Part shown: piece by piece, positions 1 to 10,219 of the stretch
Numbering within the stretch: the stretch's first letter is position 1
Layout of the letters: each line of letters begins with the position of its first letter
Source: Oceanobacillus chungangensis
Lineage (GTDB): Bacteria > Bacillota > Bacilli > Bacillales > Amphibacillaceae
NCBI RefSeq assembly: GCF_003369565.1
Contig: NZ_PIOD01000002.1
Coordinates: 124,001 to 188,000, forward strand
Direction of reading: 5' to 3'
DNA: 64,000 bases
Made by a program: the position numbers and the translations under genes
The notes under the pieces: model-generated
The model's input: only the letters and a program-made list of their open reading frames with translations
What the model was told of the DNA's origin: nothing
Database searches by the model: none

Positions 1-1927
1 AACTCCAAATCGAGCAGATGCATTAAGCATGCTTGGCGTTGCTTATGAAGTGGCGGCTATTTTAGATCAGCCAATTACGTTGCCCGATGAAACGTTAAAC
101 ATTACCAGCAAGGAATCTGCACATGATGTTATTTCAGTTGAAGTAGAAGCAGAGGACTTAAATCCATATTACGGCGCATTTCTAATTAAAGATGTGGAAA
201 TTAAAGCATCACCATTATGGATGCGAAATTATTTGATGGCTGCAGGAATCCGTCCCATCAATAATGTAGTTGATATTACAAATTATGTTTTATTAGAATA
301 TGGCCAACCGTTGCATGCATTCGATTATGATCGATTTGCATCGGATAAAATTGTTGTTCGATGTGCAGTTGATGGAGAGAAAATCACAACATTGGATGAC
401 CAGGAAAGAACACTAGCAGCAGAAACGTTAGTTATTACAAATGGCAAGGAAGCAACCGCAATTGCTGGTGTAATGGGTGGTGCGAACTCAGAAGTAGTCG
501 GCGAGACAAAGAATGTCTTACTGGAGGCCGCATACTTTAACGGAGCTTCGATTCGAAAAACAGTGAAAGCGACAGGATTAAGAAGTGAAGCAAGTACAAG
601 ATATGAAAAAGGGATTGATCCGAATCGTGTGAGACGTGCAGGAATCCGTGCTTGTAATCTACTACAACAATATGCTAGTGGTACCGTTTTAGCTGATGTT
701 GTTGAATTTGATGCACTTGACCGTTCTGAAAGCATAGTGGAAGTGAATACCAATCGAGTAAATGAACGATTAGGTACTGAAATTGATGCACCAACAATTG
801 CAGCAATTTTAAATCGGCTTGACTTTACATTTGATCAAGCTGGGGATGATTTCACAGTCCATGTACCTACACGTCGAGGAGATATTACAATCTTCGAGGA
901 TATGCTCGAAGAAATTGCGCGAATTTATGGTTATGATCATTTGCCGTATACACTTCCAGTAGGTGTTGCACAATCTGGTGGACTGACAGGAAGACAGGCA
1001 TTAAAACGAATGGTGAAAAACTATTTACAAGGTGTCGGTTTAATGGAAACAATGACCTACTCCTTAACGAATGGTGAGGACATTTCGAAATTAATAAGTC
1101 CAGAGGTGAATGAACAAAATCCTCAAGGAGTGTCCTTAGCGATGCCAATGAGTGAGGATCGTAAATATTTACGATTAAGTATTTTGCCTGAATTGCTGCA
1201 TACTCTAACATATAACCAAGCAAGAAATCAAGCAAATCTTGCATTTTACGAGGTCGGAAACGTGTTCATAAGCGATGAAGAAACATTAACGAAACAGCCA
1301 ACGGAATTATTGCGTGCTTCAGGTGCAGTAACTGGCAGATGGGTAGAGCATCCATGGCAGCAAGAAGTGAAAGATGTTGATTTCTTCGTTGTCAAAGGAA
1401 TTGTGGAAGGGCTATTCGACTTCCTGCAGATCCCAGTAACTTTTTCACCTGCGAAGCTAGCAGACATGCATCCAGGCAGAACAGCGACATTAGAAGTAGA
1501 TGGCAATATAGTTGGATTTATCGGTCAACTTCATCCGACTCTGGAAAAAGCATTGGATTTAAAAGCAACGTATGTATTTGATATAAATCTTGATGTACTG
1601 ATTAAGAAGTATGATGGAGAACCATCATTTTCTGCGATACCGAAGTATCCATCAATCGAACGGGATATTGCGTTTATTCTTGATGATACTATCCATGCAG
1701 GGGATGTGCAGGCGTTAATTAAAGAAGTCGGTGCACCACTTGTGAAGCAAGTAAAAATCTTTGATGTGTACCAAGGTGAAAATGTAGAAGATGGTAAAAA
1801 GTCAATTGCCTACAGCTTACTATATCAACACCCAGACAAGACATTGAAGGATGATGAAGTGGAAGCATCCTATCAAGAAGTTGTCGAATCCGTGAACCAA
1901 CGCTTTAACGCGTATGTTCGCTCGTGA
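1..1927 (+). CDS. pheT: Phenylalanine-tRNA ligase beta subunit, 5'-truncated by the window edge
   Basis: Beta subunit of the cytosolic (alpha-beta)2 enzyme that charges tRNA-Phe. The reading frame is open from base 2 (TPNRADALS, then MLGVAYEVAAIL), so the true start lies upstream. About 641 codons of a protein usually near 800 are visible. The missing N-terminus would hold the EMAP/OB-fold tRNA-binding domain. In order one sees the B3/B4 editing domain in the first third, the B5 region (RGDITIFEDMLEEIARIYGY) near the middle, the catalytic-like core, and a C-terminal ferredoxin-fold anticodon-binding domain starting near IPKYPSIERDIAF. pheS is expected just upstream, outside the window. No clear terminator follows; a dispersed repeat does. 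Confidence 0.97.
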   Translation, partial: TPNRADALSMLGVAYEVAAILDQPITLPDETLNITSKESAHDVISVEVEAEDLNPYYGAFLIKDVEIKASPLWMRNYLMAAGIRPINNVVDITNYVLLEYGQPLHAFDYDRFASDKIVVRCAVDGEKITTLDDQERTLAAETLVITNGKEATAIAGVMGGANSEVVGETKNVLLEAAYFNGASIRKTVKATGLRSEASTRYEKGIDPNRVRRAGIRACNLLQQYASGTVLADVVEFDALDRSESIVEVNTNRVNERLGTEIDAPTIAAILNRLDFTFDQAGDDFTVHVPTRRGDITIFEDMLEEIARIYGYDHLPYTLPVGVAQSGGLTGRQALKRMVKNYLQGVGLMETMTYSLTNGEDISKLISPEVNEQNPQGVSLAMPMSEDRKYLRLSILPELLHTLTYNQARNQANLAFYEVGNVFISDEETLTKQPTELLRASGAVTGRWVEHPWQQEVKDVDFFVVKGIVEGLFDFLQIPVTFSPAKLADMHPGRTATLEVDGNIVGFIGQLHPTLEKALDLKATYVFDINLDVLIKKYDGEPSFSAIPKYPSIERDIAFILDDTIHAGDVQALIKEVGAPLVKQVKIFDVYQGENVEDGKKSIAYSLLYQHPDKTLKDDEVEASYQEVVESVNQRFNAYVRS

Positions 1928-2167
1928 AAACAGGTTCTAAATAATATAGCTTAGCTTTTGGTTTATAGTTCAACGGTATAGAAATGTTGATTTTCGATAC
2001 GGAAAGTCGTGCATTTTAAGGCAACACTATAGCTAGCTCTTTCTATAAGAATTTCCGATGGATCTTCAGCTGTTACTATTCCCTTATGAGTCAAATGTTC
2101 ACCGCTCCAATTCGATGGACATTTGAAAGGTAGTTTTGTTATTAAAGCTAAGATTAAGCACAGTCCC

Positions 2168-2311
2168 AGCGAAGGAAATACACAGAGACTCCTCGAAAAT
2201 AAAGGGCAATTTATCTGATTGCGATGTAACGCTGTCGAAGCCTTTCTTGTCCTGCGGGAGGCTCACCAGCCGCCCGCGGAAAGCGTAGCGTATTTTCGCA
2301 GCGCTATACCA
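2168..2311 (+). repeat. Dispersed repeat family A, copy 1
   Basis: About 140 bp filling most of the 439-bp gap between pheT and rnhC. It begins GAAGGAAATACACAGAGACT and ends near AAGCGTAGCGTATTTTCGC, so its ends are imperfect inverted repeats (AAATACAC against GCGTATTTT). The core contains CCTGCGGGAGGCTCACCAGC. It matches closely the copy at 46391-46532, and more loosely those at 4561, 9792 (reverse), 24737 and 39331 (reverse). It has no ORF. The form is that of a small palindromic non-autonomous element, but the family name is not known to me. Confidence 0.75.
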
Positions 2312-2326
2312 ATGAACATATTAAGG

Positions 2327-2360
2327 AACAGGAGCGCTACCAACTGGTAGCGCTCCTGTT
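2327..2360. terminator. Perfect 15-bp hairpin downstream of rnhC
   Basis: Arms 2327-2341 and 2346-2360 are perfect complements (AACAGGAGCGCTACC) around an AACT loop, 6 nt past the rnhC stop codon. The U-tract is weak on the minus strand (GTTCCTT), so termination efficiency is uncertain. Confidence 0.6.
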
Positions 2361-2366
2361 TGCTTT

Positions 2367-3293
2367 CTATAAATATTTTCTTGCCTTAATTGTATTGGCG
2401 AAATGGGTTTTCGCACAAATGTTTAAGGCTTCTTCTCCTTTTTCTCTCATGACTGCCGCAATCGCCCGGTCTACTTTTTGTGATGCCCCTTTAGGCAGCT
2501 CGATCCCTATCTGTTCGGAAAGCTTATCCATCTCATTCAAAAAGCTTGTTCTCGCGATAATGGATCCAGTAGCGACAGCAATCGAATAACTTTCCGCTTT
2601 TGTCATGAAATAGGTTTTATCCTGTAGACGTTGATTTTCCGTTGCAATATGGCGCGTATATATGTTCGGTTCACAAAATTGGTCTACTAAAATGCCATCT
2701 AATGGTGCATTGCCAATTTTCTTCGTTAAATTCGTAATCGCATGATGATGCAGCATTGCTTTCATCTTTCCTTGAGACCAGCCTCGCTTCTGCAGTTTAT
2801 TATATTTTTCATTGTGTAAAACGAGAAGTGAATAAGGAATCTTAAGCTTAATGATTTCCTTTGAAAGTTTACGGATTATTGGATCAGTCAGGGCCTTTGA
2901 ATCCTTCACACCTAGTTCCTTTAATAATGGGATATGCTGCTTTTCGACATAGGCAGCAGCAACAGTAATCGGTCCAAAATAATCACCTGTACCTGCTTCA
3001 TCTGAACCAATATGGTTACTTGTGAATAAAGTGGCAGGAGGTGTATAGCTTGATACTTTTGCTTGTGGCTTCTTTTTTTCTGGTGTAGGATTTCCTTCAC
3101 CCCATCTTGCAGCCTCTGCTTCGGGTGCATTTCCTTGAAATAGTACCTTACCTGATTTATATGCAGTGATTACCGCCTGTGGTGTTTTTGCGCGGAAAAT
3201 AGCACCCTGTGGTGTTGTCGTTAATGAATCGGTATAATAATGCTTCATTTTGTTTATGGTTTCTATAGAATAGATATGTACTTGTTGAGCCAT
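2367..3293 (-). CDS. rnhC: Ribonuclease HIII
   Basis: Endonuclease that cuts the RNA strand of RNA-DNA hybrids. It is 308 residues, the normal length. An N-terminal TBP-like substrate-binding domain covers about residues 1-80, followed by the type-2 RNase H catalytic domain. The signature GSDEAGTGDYFGP sits at residues 96-108, with Asp98 and Glu99 as likely metal ligands, a DSK motif at 131-133 and Asp204 in GILVDQF. It is transcribed opposite to pheT and zapA, as is common in Bacillaceae. The minus-strand start follows GGAGAGAG on the coding strand. Confidence 0.96.
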   Translation of the reverse strand: MAQQVHIYSIETINKMKHYYTDSLTTTPQGAIFRAKTPQAVITAYKSGKVLFQGNAPEAEAARWGEGNPTPEKKKPQAKVSSYTPPATLFTSNHIGSDEAGTGDYFGPITVAAAYVEKQHIPLLKELGVKDSKALTDPIIRKLSKEIIKLKIPYSLLVLHNEKYNKLQKRGWSQGKMKAMLHHHAITNLTKKIGNAPLDGILVDQFCEPNIYTRHIATENQRLQDKTYFMTKAESYSIAVATGSIIARTSFLNEMDKLSEQIGIELPKGASQKVDRAIAAVMREKGEEALNICAKTHFANTIKARKYL

Positions 3294-3475
3294 TCATCTC
3301 TCTCCAATCTTTTGTACTTTGACTATAGCAAATTGTTCTTCATAAGGAAATACTTCTTTTTGAAAGCAGTTCATGTTAATATAGAGTGAAGAATTTTTTC
3401 GTGATATGATGTGGGAGACGTACTTTCCCATAGCAAACGGGTAACAGAGTTTTCTAAGAGCAGGAGGATTTTCAC

Positions 3476-3739
3476 TTGACTCAAGATAAAAAAGAACGGA
3501 TTACAGTAGAAATATATAATAAAAAATATAATATTGTTGGGGAAGAACCAGCTAGTCATGTTAAATTGGTCGCAAGTCTTGTAGATGAAAAGATGAACGA
3601 GATTCAAGATGCGAATAGACATCTTGACACTGCAAATTTAGCAGTGCTTACTGCCATCAATACGATGAATGATTATTTGAAACTGAAAGAAGACTATGCT
3701 AGTTTATTAAGCTCCATGAAAAGGAAAGAGGATAAATAA
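3476..3739 (+). CDS. zapA: Cell division protein ZapA
   Basis: Small FtsZ-associated protein that promotes Z-ring bundling at the division site. It has 87 residues with a short beta N-terminus (RITVEIYNKKYNIVG) and a long helix for dimerisation and tetramerisation, matching Bacillus ZapA (YshA). The TTG start at 3476 is chosen because AGGAGG lies 9 nt upstream (3462-3467) and the reading gives MTQDKKERITVEIY. It is directly followed by cvpA (3-nt gap), so the two are probably cotranscribed. Confidence 0.93.
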   Translation: MTQDKKERITVEIYNKKYNIVGEEPASHVKLVASLVDEKMNEIQDANRHLDTANLAVLTAINTMNDYLKLKEDYASLLSSMKRKEDK

Positions 3740-3742
3740 GTT

Positions 3743-4294
3743 ATGTTTGATTTACTACTCATTGTCATCCTTATTTTTGGCTTTTTAGTTGGCTTAAAAC
3801 GAGGATTTATTTTAGAAGTCCTTCATTTAATAGGAACGATTGTCGCGTTTATAGTTGCGGTCCTATATTATGATGATCTAGGTGAAAAGCTCGTATTATG
3901 GATTCCATATCCAGAACTGCCGGAAAGTGCGTGGGCAGATTTTTTAGCGGCAATGCCACTTGAGACTGCTTTTTATAACGCAATTGCATTTGCTGTGATC
4001 TTCTTTGCAACAAAAGTCATCCTGCAAATTATTGCGTCAATGCTAGATATTGTAGCATCTATACCGATTATCAGCTCTGTGAACAAAATTCTTGGTGCAA
4101 TCTTAGGTTTTATCGAAATATACGTCATTCTATTTATCATTCTTTATATCCTTGCACTTACACCGATGACGTCTGTGCAGGAATGGATTAATAATTCAAA
4201 TGTCGCATTATTTATTATTGAACAGACACCGTATTTGTCAGGGAAGATTTTGGAGCTGTGGTCAACGTATATTGAAGATGGAAAGACGCAGTAA
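3743..4294 (+). CDS. CvpA-family membrane protein (YshB-like)
   Basis: A 183-residue integral membrane protein of the CvpA family with about four hydrophobic segments: residues 1-20, 25-45, 70-105 and 120-145. The N-terminal GFLVGLKRGFILEVLHL matches the family signature. Precise biochemical function is unsettled; CvpA proteins are linked to colicin V production in E. coli and to envelope homeostasis. It starts 3 nt after zapA, and its ribosome-binding site (AAAGAGG) lies in the zapA 3' end. This is the yshB position in B. subtilis. Confidence 0.9.
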   Translation: MFDLLLIVILIFGFLVGLKRGFILEVLHLIGTIVAFIVAVLYYDDLGEKLVLWIPYPELPESAWADFLAAMPLETAFYNAIAFAVIFFATKVILQIIASMLDIVASIPIISSVNKILGAILGFIEIYVILFIILYILALTPMTSVQEWINNSNVALFIIEQTPYLSGKILELWSTYIEDGKTQ

Positions 4295-4331
4295 TAGGGA
4301 AATCCATATATTAGAAATTTATCATCAACGA

Positions 4332-4436
4332 AGCTTGGGCTATTTTTTATGGATAGCTCGAGCTTTTATTTTTTATAGTATATAATCGGGAGTGAAGAGA
4401 AAAAAACGGCAATACAGTTGTTATTGCCGTTTTTTG
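4332..4436 (+). terminator. Two consecutive terminator hairpins after cvpA
   Basis: The first hairpin pairs AGCTTGGGCTAT with GATAGCTCGAGCT (about 4333-4368) and is followed by TTTTATTTTTT. The second (4402-4435) pairs AAAAACGGCAATA with TATTGCCGTTTTT, flanked by A and T tracts, so it could work in both directions. Together they end the zapA-cvpA transcript. Confidence 0.8.
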
Positions 4437-4560
4437 TAGAGTTCTCATAAAAAAATTCAACTAACAATTTGTCCTGTCCTAGCTGTTACTTTCTGTTACT
4501 TATGTCTTAAGAAAACCGAAAACCGTTACTCAATATGGGAGATCGGTTGTCACTCTGAAA

Positions 4561-4675
4561 GCCACTAAGACTCCTCAATTTTCTTCGCGTGATTTAACGT
4601 TGTCGAAGCTTTCCTTGTCCTACTATTAGGCTCACAAGCTCCCACGTTGAAAGCGAAGTGTATTCCCGGGACTTC
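4561..4675 (+). repeat. Dispersed repeat family A, copy 2 (diverged)
   Basis: Part of the 595-bp gap between cvpA and polX. Recognisable family-A blocks are AAGACTCCTC, TTTAACGTTGTCGAAGC, CTTGTCCT, GGCTCACAAGCTC and GAAAGCGAAGTGTATTCC. It is more diverged than the copies at 2168 and 46391. I see nothing further in 4690-4850 apart from AT-rich sequence leading to polX. Confidence 0.6.
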
Positions 4676-4889
4676 TGGCCCTAGAGGCATTAGTACATTA
4701 AAGTAGTTCAGAGTTTATATGAATAAGCAATAAATGGTCCGAACAAAGGTTTCCTCAGAATCCTCGACAACCTAGTATAGCTTGACTTTAAACAGGTTAA
4801 ATAATAACCTTTAGTAAGTGAAAAGGATTAAAAACATCTATAATATTAAGTAGTATAGATGATAAAAAGAAAGAAAAGCAGGTGGGAAG

Positions 4890-6611
4890 ATGGCAATCAA
4901 TAAAAAAGATGTCATTCAATTACTGGAGCGTATTGCAATTTACTTGGAACTAAAGGGTGAGAATCCGTTTAAAATATCAGCATATCGAAAGGCAGCAGCT
5001 GCCCTGCAAAGTGATGAAAAGTCAATTGCGGAGATAGAAGATTTTACGAAGATTAAAGGGATTGGCAAGGGAACAGGAGCAATCATTCAGGAGTTTATTG
5101 AGAATGATGGGCGTTCGGAATTACTGGAGCAATTAATAACTGAAATTCCCGATGGAATAATCCCTTTACTCGATCTACCTGGCTTAGGTGGGAAGAAGCT
5201 AGCGAAATTGTATAAAGAATTAGGTGTAATCGATGCTGAGACATTAAAAGCAGCATGTGAAACAGGGCAAGTAGAGAAGCTTGCTGGATTTGGTAAAAAA
5301 TCTGCAGAAAAAATTCTTGCGGCAATTAATGCTTCAGGAAAACGTCCAGAGCGATTGCCAATTGCGATGATGCTTCCAATCGCAGAAGAGATTGAAGTAT
5401 ACTTAGAAAGCATTAAGGAAATTATTGATTATTCCCGCGCTGGAAGCTTGCGAAGAATGCGGGAAACAATTAAAGATATTGATTTTATTATCGCAACCGA
5501 TCAACCACTTGTTGTGCGTGATCACTTGCTTGCAATGCCTGGAATAAAGGATATCATCGCAAAAGGCGATACTAAAGTATCGGTAACGATTCATGCTACA
5601 TATGATATAAATGTTGATTTTCGCCTTGTAAAACGAGAAGAATTTGCCACTACGCTTCATCATTTTACCGGATCGAAAGACCATAATGTGGCGATGAGAC
5701 AACTTGCCAAATCACGTGGTGAGAAAATCAATGAGTATGGGGTAGAAGTAGAAGCAAATAGTAAGATTCTAACTTTCTCGACTGAAAAGGAATTTTTCCA
5801 TCATTTCGGTCTAACCTTTATCCCTCCTGAGGTACGTGAAGATACTGGTGAGATTGACGCATTTAAACAGGAGCACCCACTGTTGGAATTAACAGATATT
5901 CGCGGTGATTTGCATATGCATACGACATGGAGTGATGGTGCACAGTCACTCGAAGAAATGGTCAATAAGGTACGGGAAAAAGGTTATGAATATATGGCAA
6001 TCACCGACCATTCACGTTATTTACGTGTTGCAAATGGCTTAGACGAGAAGCGATTACGTGAACAGAGAGAAGAAATCGCAGCATTGAATGCAAAATATAA
6101 TGATTTTCATATTTTTGCAGGTGTAGAAATGGATATTTTACCAGATGGTACGCTTGATTTCTCCGATGAATTTTTAAAGGAAATGGATTTCGTCATTGGT
6201 GCGATTCATTCTAGCTTTAATCAAAGTGAGGAAAACATCATGCATCGTTTAAATCAAGCTTTAGAAAATCCGTATGTGTCGCTCATCGCCCATCCGACTG
6301 GGAGATTAATCGGCAGACGTGAAGGATACAAAGTCAATCTAGAACAGCTGATAGCAAAAGCGAAAGAAACGAATACAGCATTAGAAATTAATGCAAATCC
6401 GAATCGTTTGGATTTATCTGCAGCATGGGCAAGAAAGGCACAAGAGGCGGGCGTTACACTTGCGATTAATACGGATTCCCATAGTTACGGAATGCTCGAA
6501 CATATGAAGTATGGTGTTGGAGTTGCTAAAAAAGGATGGATTCATAAAGATTCGATTATGAATACGTGGCCATTAGAGAAATTAATCGCTTATTTCAATC
6601 GTAATAAATAA
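4890..6611 (+). CDS. polX: PolX family DNA polymerase / 3'-5' exonuclease
   Basis: Bacterial family X polymerase for gap filling in base-excision repair, with 573 residues (B. subtilis YshC is 570). The N-terminal half has helix-hairpin-helix elements (KIKGIGKGTG, DLPGLGGKKLAKLY) and the palm (GSLRRMRETIKDIDFIIAT; ATYDINVDFRLV supplies the third acidic residue). The C-terminal PHP domain begins near residue 338 (GDLHMHTTWSDGA, His342/His344) and continues with ITDHSRYLRV, AHPTGRL and NTDSHSYGM, the metal-binding set for exonuclease and AP-endonuclease activity. AGGTGGG precedes the start. It is followed 26 nt later by mutS2. Confidence 0.96.
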   Translation: MAINKKDVIQLLERIAIYLELKGENPFKISAYRKAAAALQSDEKSIAEIEDFTKIKGIGKGTGAIIQEFIENDGRSELLEQLITEIPDGIIPLLDLPGLGGKKLAKLYKELGVIDAETLKAACETGQVEKLAGFGKKSAEKILAAINASGKRPERLPIAMMLPIAEEIEVYLESIKEIIDYSRAGSLRRMRETIKDIDFIIATDQPLVVRDHLLAMPGIKDIIAKGDTKVSVTIHATYDINVDFRLVKREEFATTLHHFTGSKDHNVAMRQLAKSRGEKINEYGVEVEANSKILTFSTEKEFFHHFGLTFIPPEVREDTGEIDAFKQEHPLLELTDIRGDLHMHTTWSDGAQSLEEMVNKVREKGYEYMAITDHSRYLRVANGLDEKRLREQREEIAALNAKYNDFHIFAGVEMDILPDGTLDFSDEFLKEMDFVIGAIHSSFNQSEENIMHRLNQALENPYVSLIAHPTGRLIGRREGYKVNLEQLIAKAKETNTALEINANPNRLDLSAAWARKAQEAGVTLAINTDSHSYGMLEHMKYGVGVAKKGWIHKDSIMNTWPLEKLIAYFNRNK

Positions 6612-6637
6612 GAGGTTTTTAAAGGGGTTATTGAAGT

Positions 6638-8980
6638 ATGAATGAAAGAATTCTTCGTGTACTTGAATTTAAGAAGATAATTGACCAATTAGTTGGAAAT
6701 GCAGCAACATCAATTGGGAAGGAAATGGCGGCAGCTTTGAAGCCATCGACTGAATTAGCAGAGGTTGTTACCTTGCAAAGTGAAACGGATGAAGCGGTAC
6801 AAATCATTCGGTTAAATAAAGTCATTCCATTAGGAGGAATATCCGATATTCGCGGTAGCGTGAAACGAAGTGTTATCGGTGGTGTTCTCTCTACAGAGGA
6901 ATGCTTAGACGTTGCCAATACTATTTATGGTGGCAGGCAGGTTAAAGGATTCCTGGAAAACTTAGAGGAAGATTTACCAATATTAAAAGAGCTTGCAGAA
7001 GGAATTACTTCGCTACGTGAGCTAGAACAACAAATAAAAAGCTGTATCGATGACCATGGTTATATGATGGACAGTGCATCACAGAAATTACGCGGAATTC
7101 GTTCCTCGATTCGTTCATATGAAAGTAGAGTCCGTGAAAAATTGGATAGTTACACACGGTCCAATAGTAAAATGCTTTCTGATTCGATTGTGACCATTCG
7201 GAATGATCGATACGTTATTCCAGTAAAGCAAGAATATCGAGCAGTAATTGGCGGGATTGTTCATGACCAGTCATCATCAGGGCAAACACTATTTATGGAA
7301 CCGAAAGCAATTGTTGACTTGAACAACCAGTTACAAGAGGCGACGGTTAAAGAAAAGCAGGAAATTGACCGCATTTTAGCCGAATTAAGTGGTGACATTG
7401 CGGCTGAAGAGATGGTTTTACTGGAAAATATCAAGATTCTCGCAACGATTGATTTCATCGCAGCAAGAGCGAAATTAGCGCAACAAATGAAGGCAGCAAA
7501 GCCAGCGATGAACGATCAAGGGATAATAAAAATGAAGCAAGCACGCCACCCATTAATACCAAGTGATGTTGTTGTTGCAAATGATGTGGAAATTGGTGAA
7601 ACGTATACATCGATTGTTATTACAGGACCAAACACTGGTGGTAAAACGGTCACAATCAAAATGGTTGGATTATGTACGTTAATGGCACAATCTGGTTTAC
7701 AGGTGCCAGCACTTGATGGCTGCGAGCTAGCGGTGTTTAAAGAAGTATTCGCTGATATTGGTGATGAGCAATCAATTGAGCAAAATCTCAGTACTTTTTC
7801 ATCCCATATGACGAATATAGTTAGCATCATTAAAGAGGTCAATCATGATTCCCTCGTGTTGTTTGATGAACTCGGTTCTGGTACAGATCCTGGTGAAGGT
7901 GCTGCACTAGCAATGGCAATTTTAGATGAAGTGATTGCGAGAGATGCACGTGTCATTGCGACAACGCATTATCCAGAATTGAAAGCATATAGTTATAATC
8001 GTGAAAATGTAATTAATGCATCGGTTGAATTTGACGTAGAGTCTTTACAGCCAACCTATCGTTTGTTGATTGGAGTTCCAGGTAGAAGTAATGCATTCGA
8101 AATTTCGAAACGACTTGGCCTAGAGGAACGAATAATCGATCGGGCAAAAGGGTTGATAGGTGTCGATTCGAAAAGTGTGGAAAATATGATTGCTTCACTA
8201 GAAGAATCACAGCTCGGTGCAGAACGTGATTATGAAGCAGCCACTCAAGTTTTACAAGAAAGTGAACAACTTCGTGACGCAATAGCGAGAGAATGGCAGC
8301 AGTTTGAACAGCAACGTGAAGCATTGTATAAAAAGGCGGAAGAAAAGGCAGAAAAAGCGATTCAAAATGCACGCGAAGAAGCAGAAATGATTGTTGACGA
8401 AATTCGTAAGATGAAAGCAAATGTTTCAATTAAAGAGCATGAGTGGATTGAAGCTAAAAAAATGCTGGAAGATGCGAAACCAAATCTTTCCAAGAAAAAG
8501 GAACCGAATCCAGTCACGCAATCGAAGGAGAAAAAGACACTTCAACCTGGAGATAATGTTAAACTATTATCAATGAATCAAAAAGGTGAAATTTTAAAAC
8601 AAGTGAGTGACAGTGAATATTTAGTACAGGTTGGTATACTAAAAGTGAAAGTGAAGCGTCAGAATCTCCAATTACTTGGAAAGCAAAAGGAAGCAATCGA
8701 AAAGCCAGTCGCAACGATTAAAGGTTCTAATTATCATGTGAGCACAGAGCTCGATCTTCGAGGCGAGCGCTATGAAGATGCATTATTTAAGGTAGAAAAG
8801 TATATTGATGACGCGATTCTTGCTGGCTACCCTCGTGTTTCGATTATCCATGGTAAGGGGACAGGTGCACTTCGAAAAGGTGTTCAGGATTATGTTAAGC
8901 GGCATCCAAGTATAGCTTCGTCAAGACCTGGAGAGAGCGGTGAAGGTGGCAGTGGTGTAACAGTAATTGAATTCCGCTAA
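6638..8980 (+). CDS. mutS2: Endonuclease/ATPase MutS2 (RqcU)
   Basis: A 780-residue MutS2, which lacks the mismatch-recognition domain of MutS. In Bacillus it suppresses homologous recombination and acts in ribosome quality control by splitting collided ribosomes. The Walker A motif [10 protein letters not shown] lies near residue 330 and Walker B ([13 protein letters not shown]) near 406. Residues about 520-640 form a charged coiled coil. The C-terminal Smr nuclease domain starts near 700 ([13 protein letters not shown]) with the HGKGTGALR motif. The start follows AAAGGGG. It is probably in one operon with polX. Confidence 0.97.
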   Translation: MNERILRVLEFKKIIDQLVGNAATSIGKEMAAALKPSTELAEVVTLQSETDEAVQIIRLNKVIPLGGISDIRGSVKRSVIGGVLSTEECLDVANTIYGGRQVKGFLENLEEDLPILKELAEGITSLRELEQQIKSCIDDHGYMMDSASQKLRGIRSSIRSYESRVREKLDSYTRSNSKMLSDSIVTIRNDRYVIPVKQEYRAVIGGIVHDQSSSGQTLFMEPKAIVDLNNQLQEATVKEKQEIDRILAELSGDIAAEEMVLLENIKILATIDFIAARAKLAQQMKAAKPAMNDQGIIKMKQARHPLIPSDVVVANDVEIGETYTSIVITGPNTGGKTVTIKMVGLCTLMAQSGLQVPALDGCELAVFKEVFADIGDEQSIEQNLSTFSSHMTNIVSIIKEVNHDSLVLFDELGSGTDPGEGAALAMAILDEVIARDARVIATTHYPELKAYSYNRENVINASVEFDVESLQPTYRLLIGVPGRSNAFEISKRLGLEERIIDRAKGLIGVDSKSVENMIASLEESQLGAERDYEAATQVLQESEQLRDAIAREWQQFEQQREALYKKAEEKAEKAIQNAREEAEMIVDEIRKMKANVSIKEHEWIEAKKMLEDAKPNLSKKKEPNPVTQSKEKKTLQPGDNVKLLSMNQKGEILKQVSDSEYLVQVGILKVKVKRQNLQLLGKQKEAIEKPVATIKGSNYHVSTELDLRGERYEDALFKVEKYIDDAILAGYPRVSIIHGKGTGALRKGVQDYVKRHPSIASSRPGESGEGGSGVTVIEFR

Positions 8981-9019
8981 ACCATCAACAAGTGAGATTT
9001 CAAATGTAGGGGGACACGT

Positions 9020-9430
9020 ATGAGTCTTTTTTGGGAAAACGTTATTGTCGTAACGGCAGCAAGGTACAGTGTAGTTGTACTCTGTACCCTCGTATTTTTG
9101 GCTGTATTCGAGCTTGTAACATCGTATAAAAATTGGGAAGAAATAAAAAATGGAAATTTTGCAGTTGCGATGGCAACCGGTGGAAAAGTATTTGGAATTG
9201 CAACCATCTTTCGTTATTCGATTGAACATAATGATACGATATTGCAAAGCATTGGCTGGGGCGCGCTAGGATTTGTCTTGCTACTATTAGGCTATTTTAT
9301 TTTTGAATTTCTAACACCAACGATTAAGGTGGATGAGGAGATAGGAAAGGGTAATAAGGCGGTCGGTTTTATTTCGATGATGATTTCTATTGGTTTATCG
9401 TTTGTTATTGGTGCAAGTATTGGTGATTAG
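9020..9430 (+). CDS. DUF350-family membrane protein (YshE-like)
   Basis: A 136-residue hydrophobic protein with four predicted membrane helices (about 10-30, 52-70, 75-97 and 113-133) and the family pattern NFAVAMATGGKVFGIA. Function is not established; DUF350 proteins are envelope proteins often near peptidoglycan- or stress-related genes. It lies 39 nt after mutS2 with AGGGGG upstream of ATG. The position matches B. subtilis yshE. Confidence 0.9.
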   Translation: MSLFWENVIVVTAARYSVVVLCTLVFLAVFELVTSYKNWEEIKNGNFAVAMATGGKVFGIATIFRYSIEHNDTILQSIGWGALGFVLLLLGYFIFEFLTPTIKVDEEIGKGNKAVGFISMMISIGLSFVIGASIGD

Positions 9431-9442
9431 GAGGCAAAGTAA

Positions 9443-9523
9443 ATGGTATTTGAACGACTAGCTAAAATACTAATCATTGTTGCGATTCTATTTATTGTTG
9501 CTGGAATTATTTATTTCATCTAA
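9443..9523 (+). CDS. 26-residue single-pass membrane peptide
   Basis: ATG at 9443 preceded by TTAGGAGGCAAAG, a near-perfect Shine-Dalgarno that overlaps the stop of the DUF350 gene. The product begins MVFERLAKILIIVAILF and is one hydrophobic helix with a short charged N-terminus, ending FI. The strong ribosome-binding site, translational coupling and the terminator just after it argue that it is real. Function is unknown; it may assist or regulate the DUF350 protein (inference). Confidence 0.7.
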   Translation: MVFERLAKILIIVAILFIVAGIIYFI

Positions 9524-9530
9524 TTGGAAA

Positions 9531-9575
9531 CGTCATGCTGTAGAGGTACCAATCCTCTGTAGCATGATTTTTTTA
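9531..9575 (+). terminator. Rho-independent terminator after the mutS2 / DUF350 operon
   Basis: GTCATGCT and TAGAGG pair with CCTCT and AGCATGA around TACCAAT, followed by TTTTTTTATT. Confidence 0.9.
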
Positions 9576-9791
9576 TTCCAATAATATTATAGTTTAATAT
9601 GTTGAATAAATAGGAGAATGAATTTGGACTTTGGAATGCATTCATATTTTTTCTTAAAAAACCCGGCGATACTTAGATTATAAGTTGTTGGAGATAATCA
9701 GTACTAACTGTAAAAAATTATGAGGCTAGGAAATAAGTGTTTTAACAAAAGCTTAATCCGAACAATTTGATAGTTAGAAAGTTAAACCGAT

Positions 9792-9905
9792 CCGGGAATA
9801 TACTTTGCTTTCCTCGAGCGGCTGCTGAGTCTCCTACGTGCTATCGCATTACGTAGTCTCATCTCTAGGCCTTTCCTCCCGAAGGAGTCTACCGTATATT
9901 CCCTA
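9792..9905 (-). repeat. Dispersed repeat family A, copy 3 (reverse orientation)
   Basis: Within the 696-bp gap before the small membrane gene. It contains GGGAATATACTTTGCTTTCC at the left and CTAGGCCTTTCCTCCCG, AGGAGTCT and GTATATTCCC at the right, the reverse complement of the family pattern. The remaining gap (9600-9780, 9910-10200) is AT-rich. It includes a TATAAT at about 10071-10076 that could serve as the -10 element for the next gene. Confidence 0.6.
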
Positions 9906-10219
9906 CGCTAAATTAGTATATTGTTCGCTTTTATAGTTGAATATTTTAATTTGTCCCAGCCTCAAATTTTTTGTTGGAATATCATCAATAATATGTGTTC
10001 TTTGGTCGAAATTAATGTAAATTCGCCGATTAATTATTAGTTAATTTAGAATTTATTAATAATATGATATAATAATCGAACAGCAGCTTTACTTCAAGAA
10101 GGGTAACGCCGTTTCCTTATTTAATGACCTGGTGCTTTAACACATCAATGCATTCGTTGCTACTTCATCTTTTAAAGGGAAATATTGTTAAATTGGATAA
10201 ATGGATAAGGAGGCTAATA

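Noticed and set aside
8013-8429. 138-codon minus-strand ORF in mutS2
   Set aside because: Antisense shadow of a conserved coding region with no own signals.
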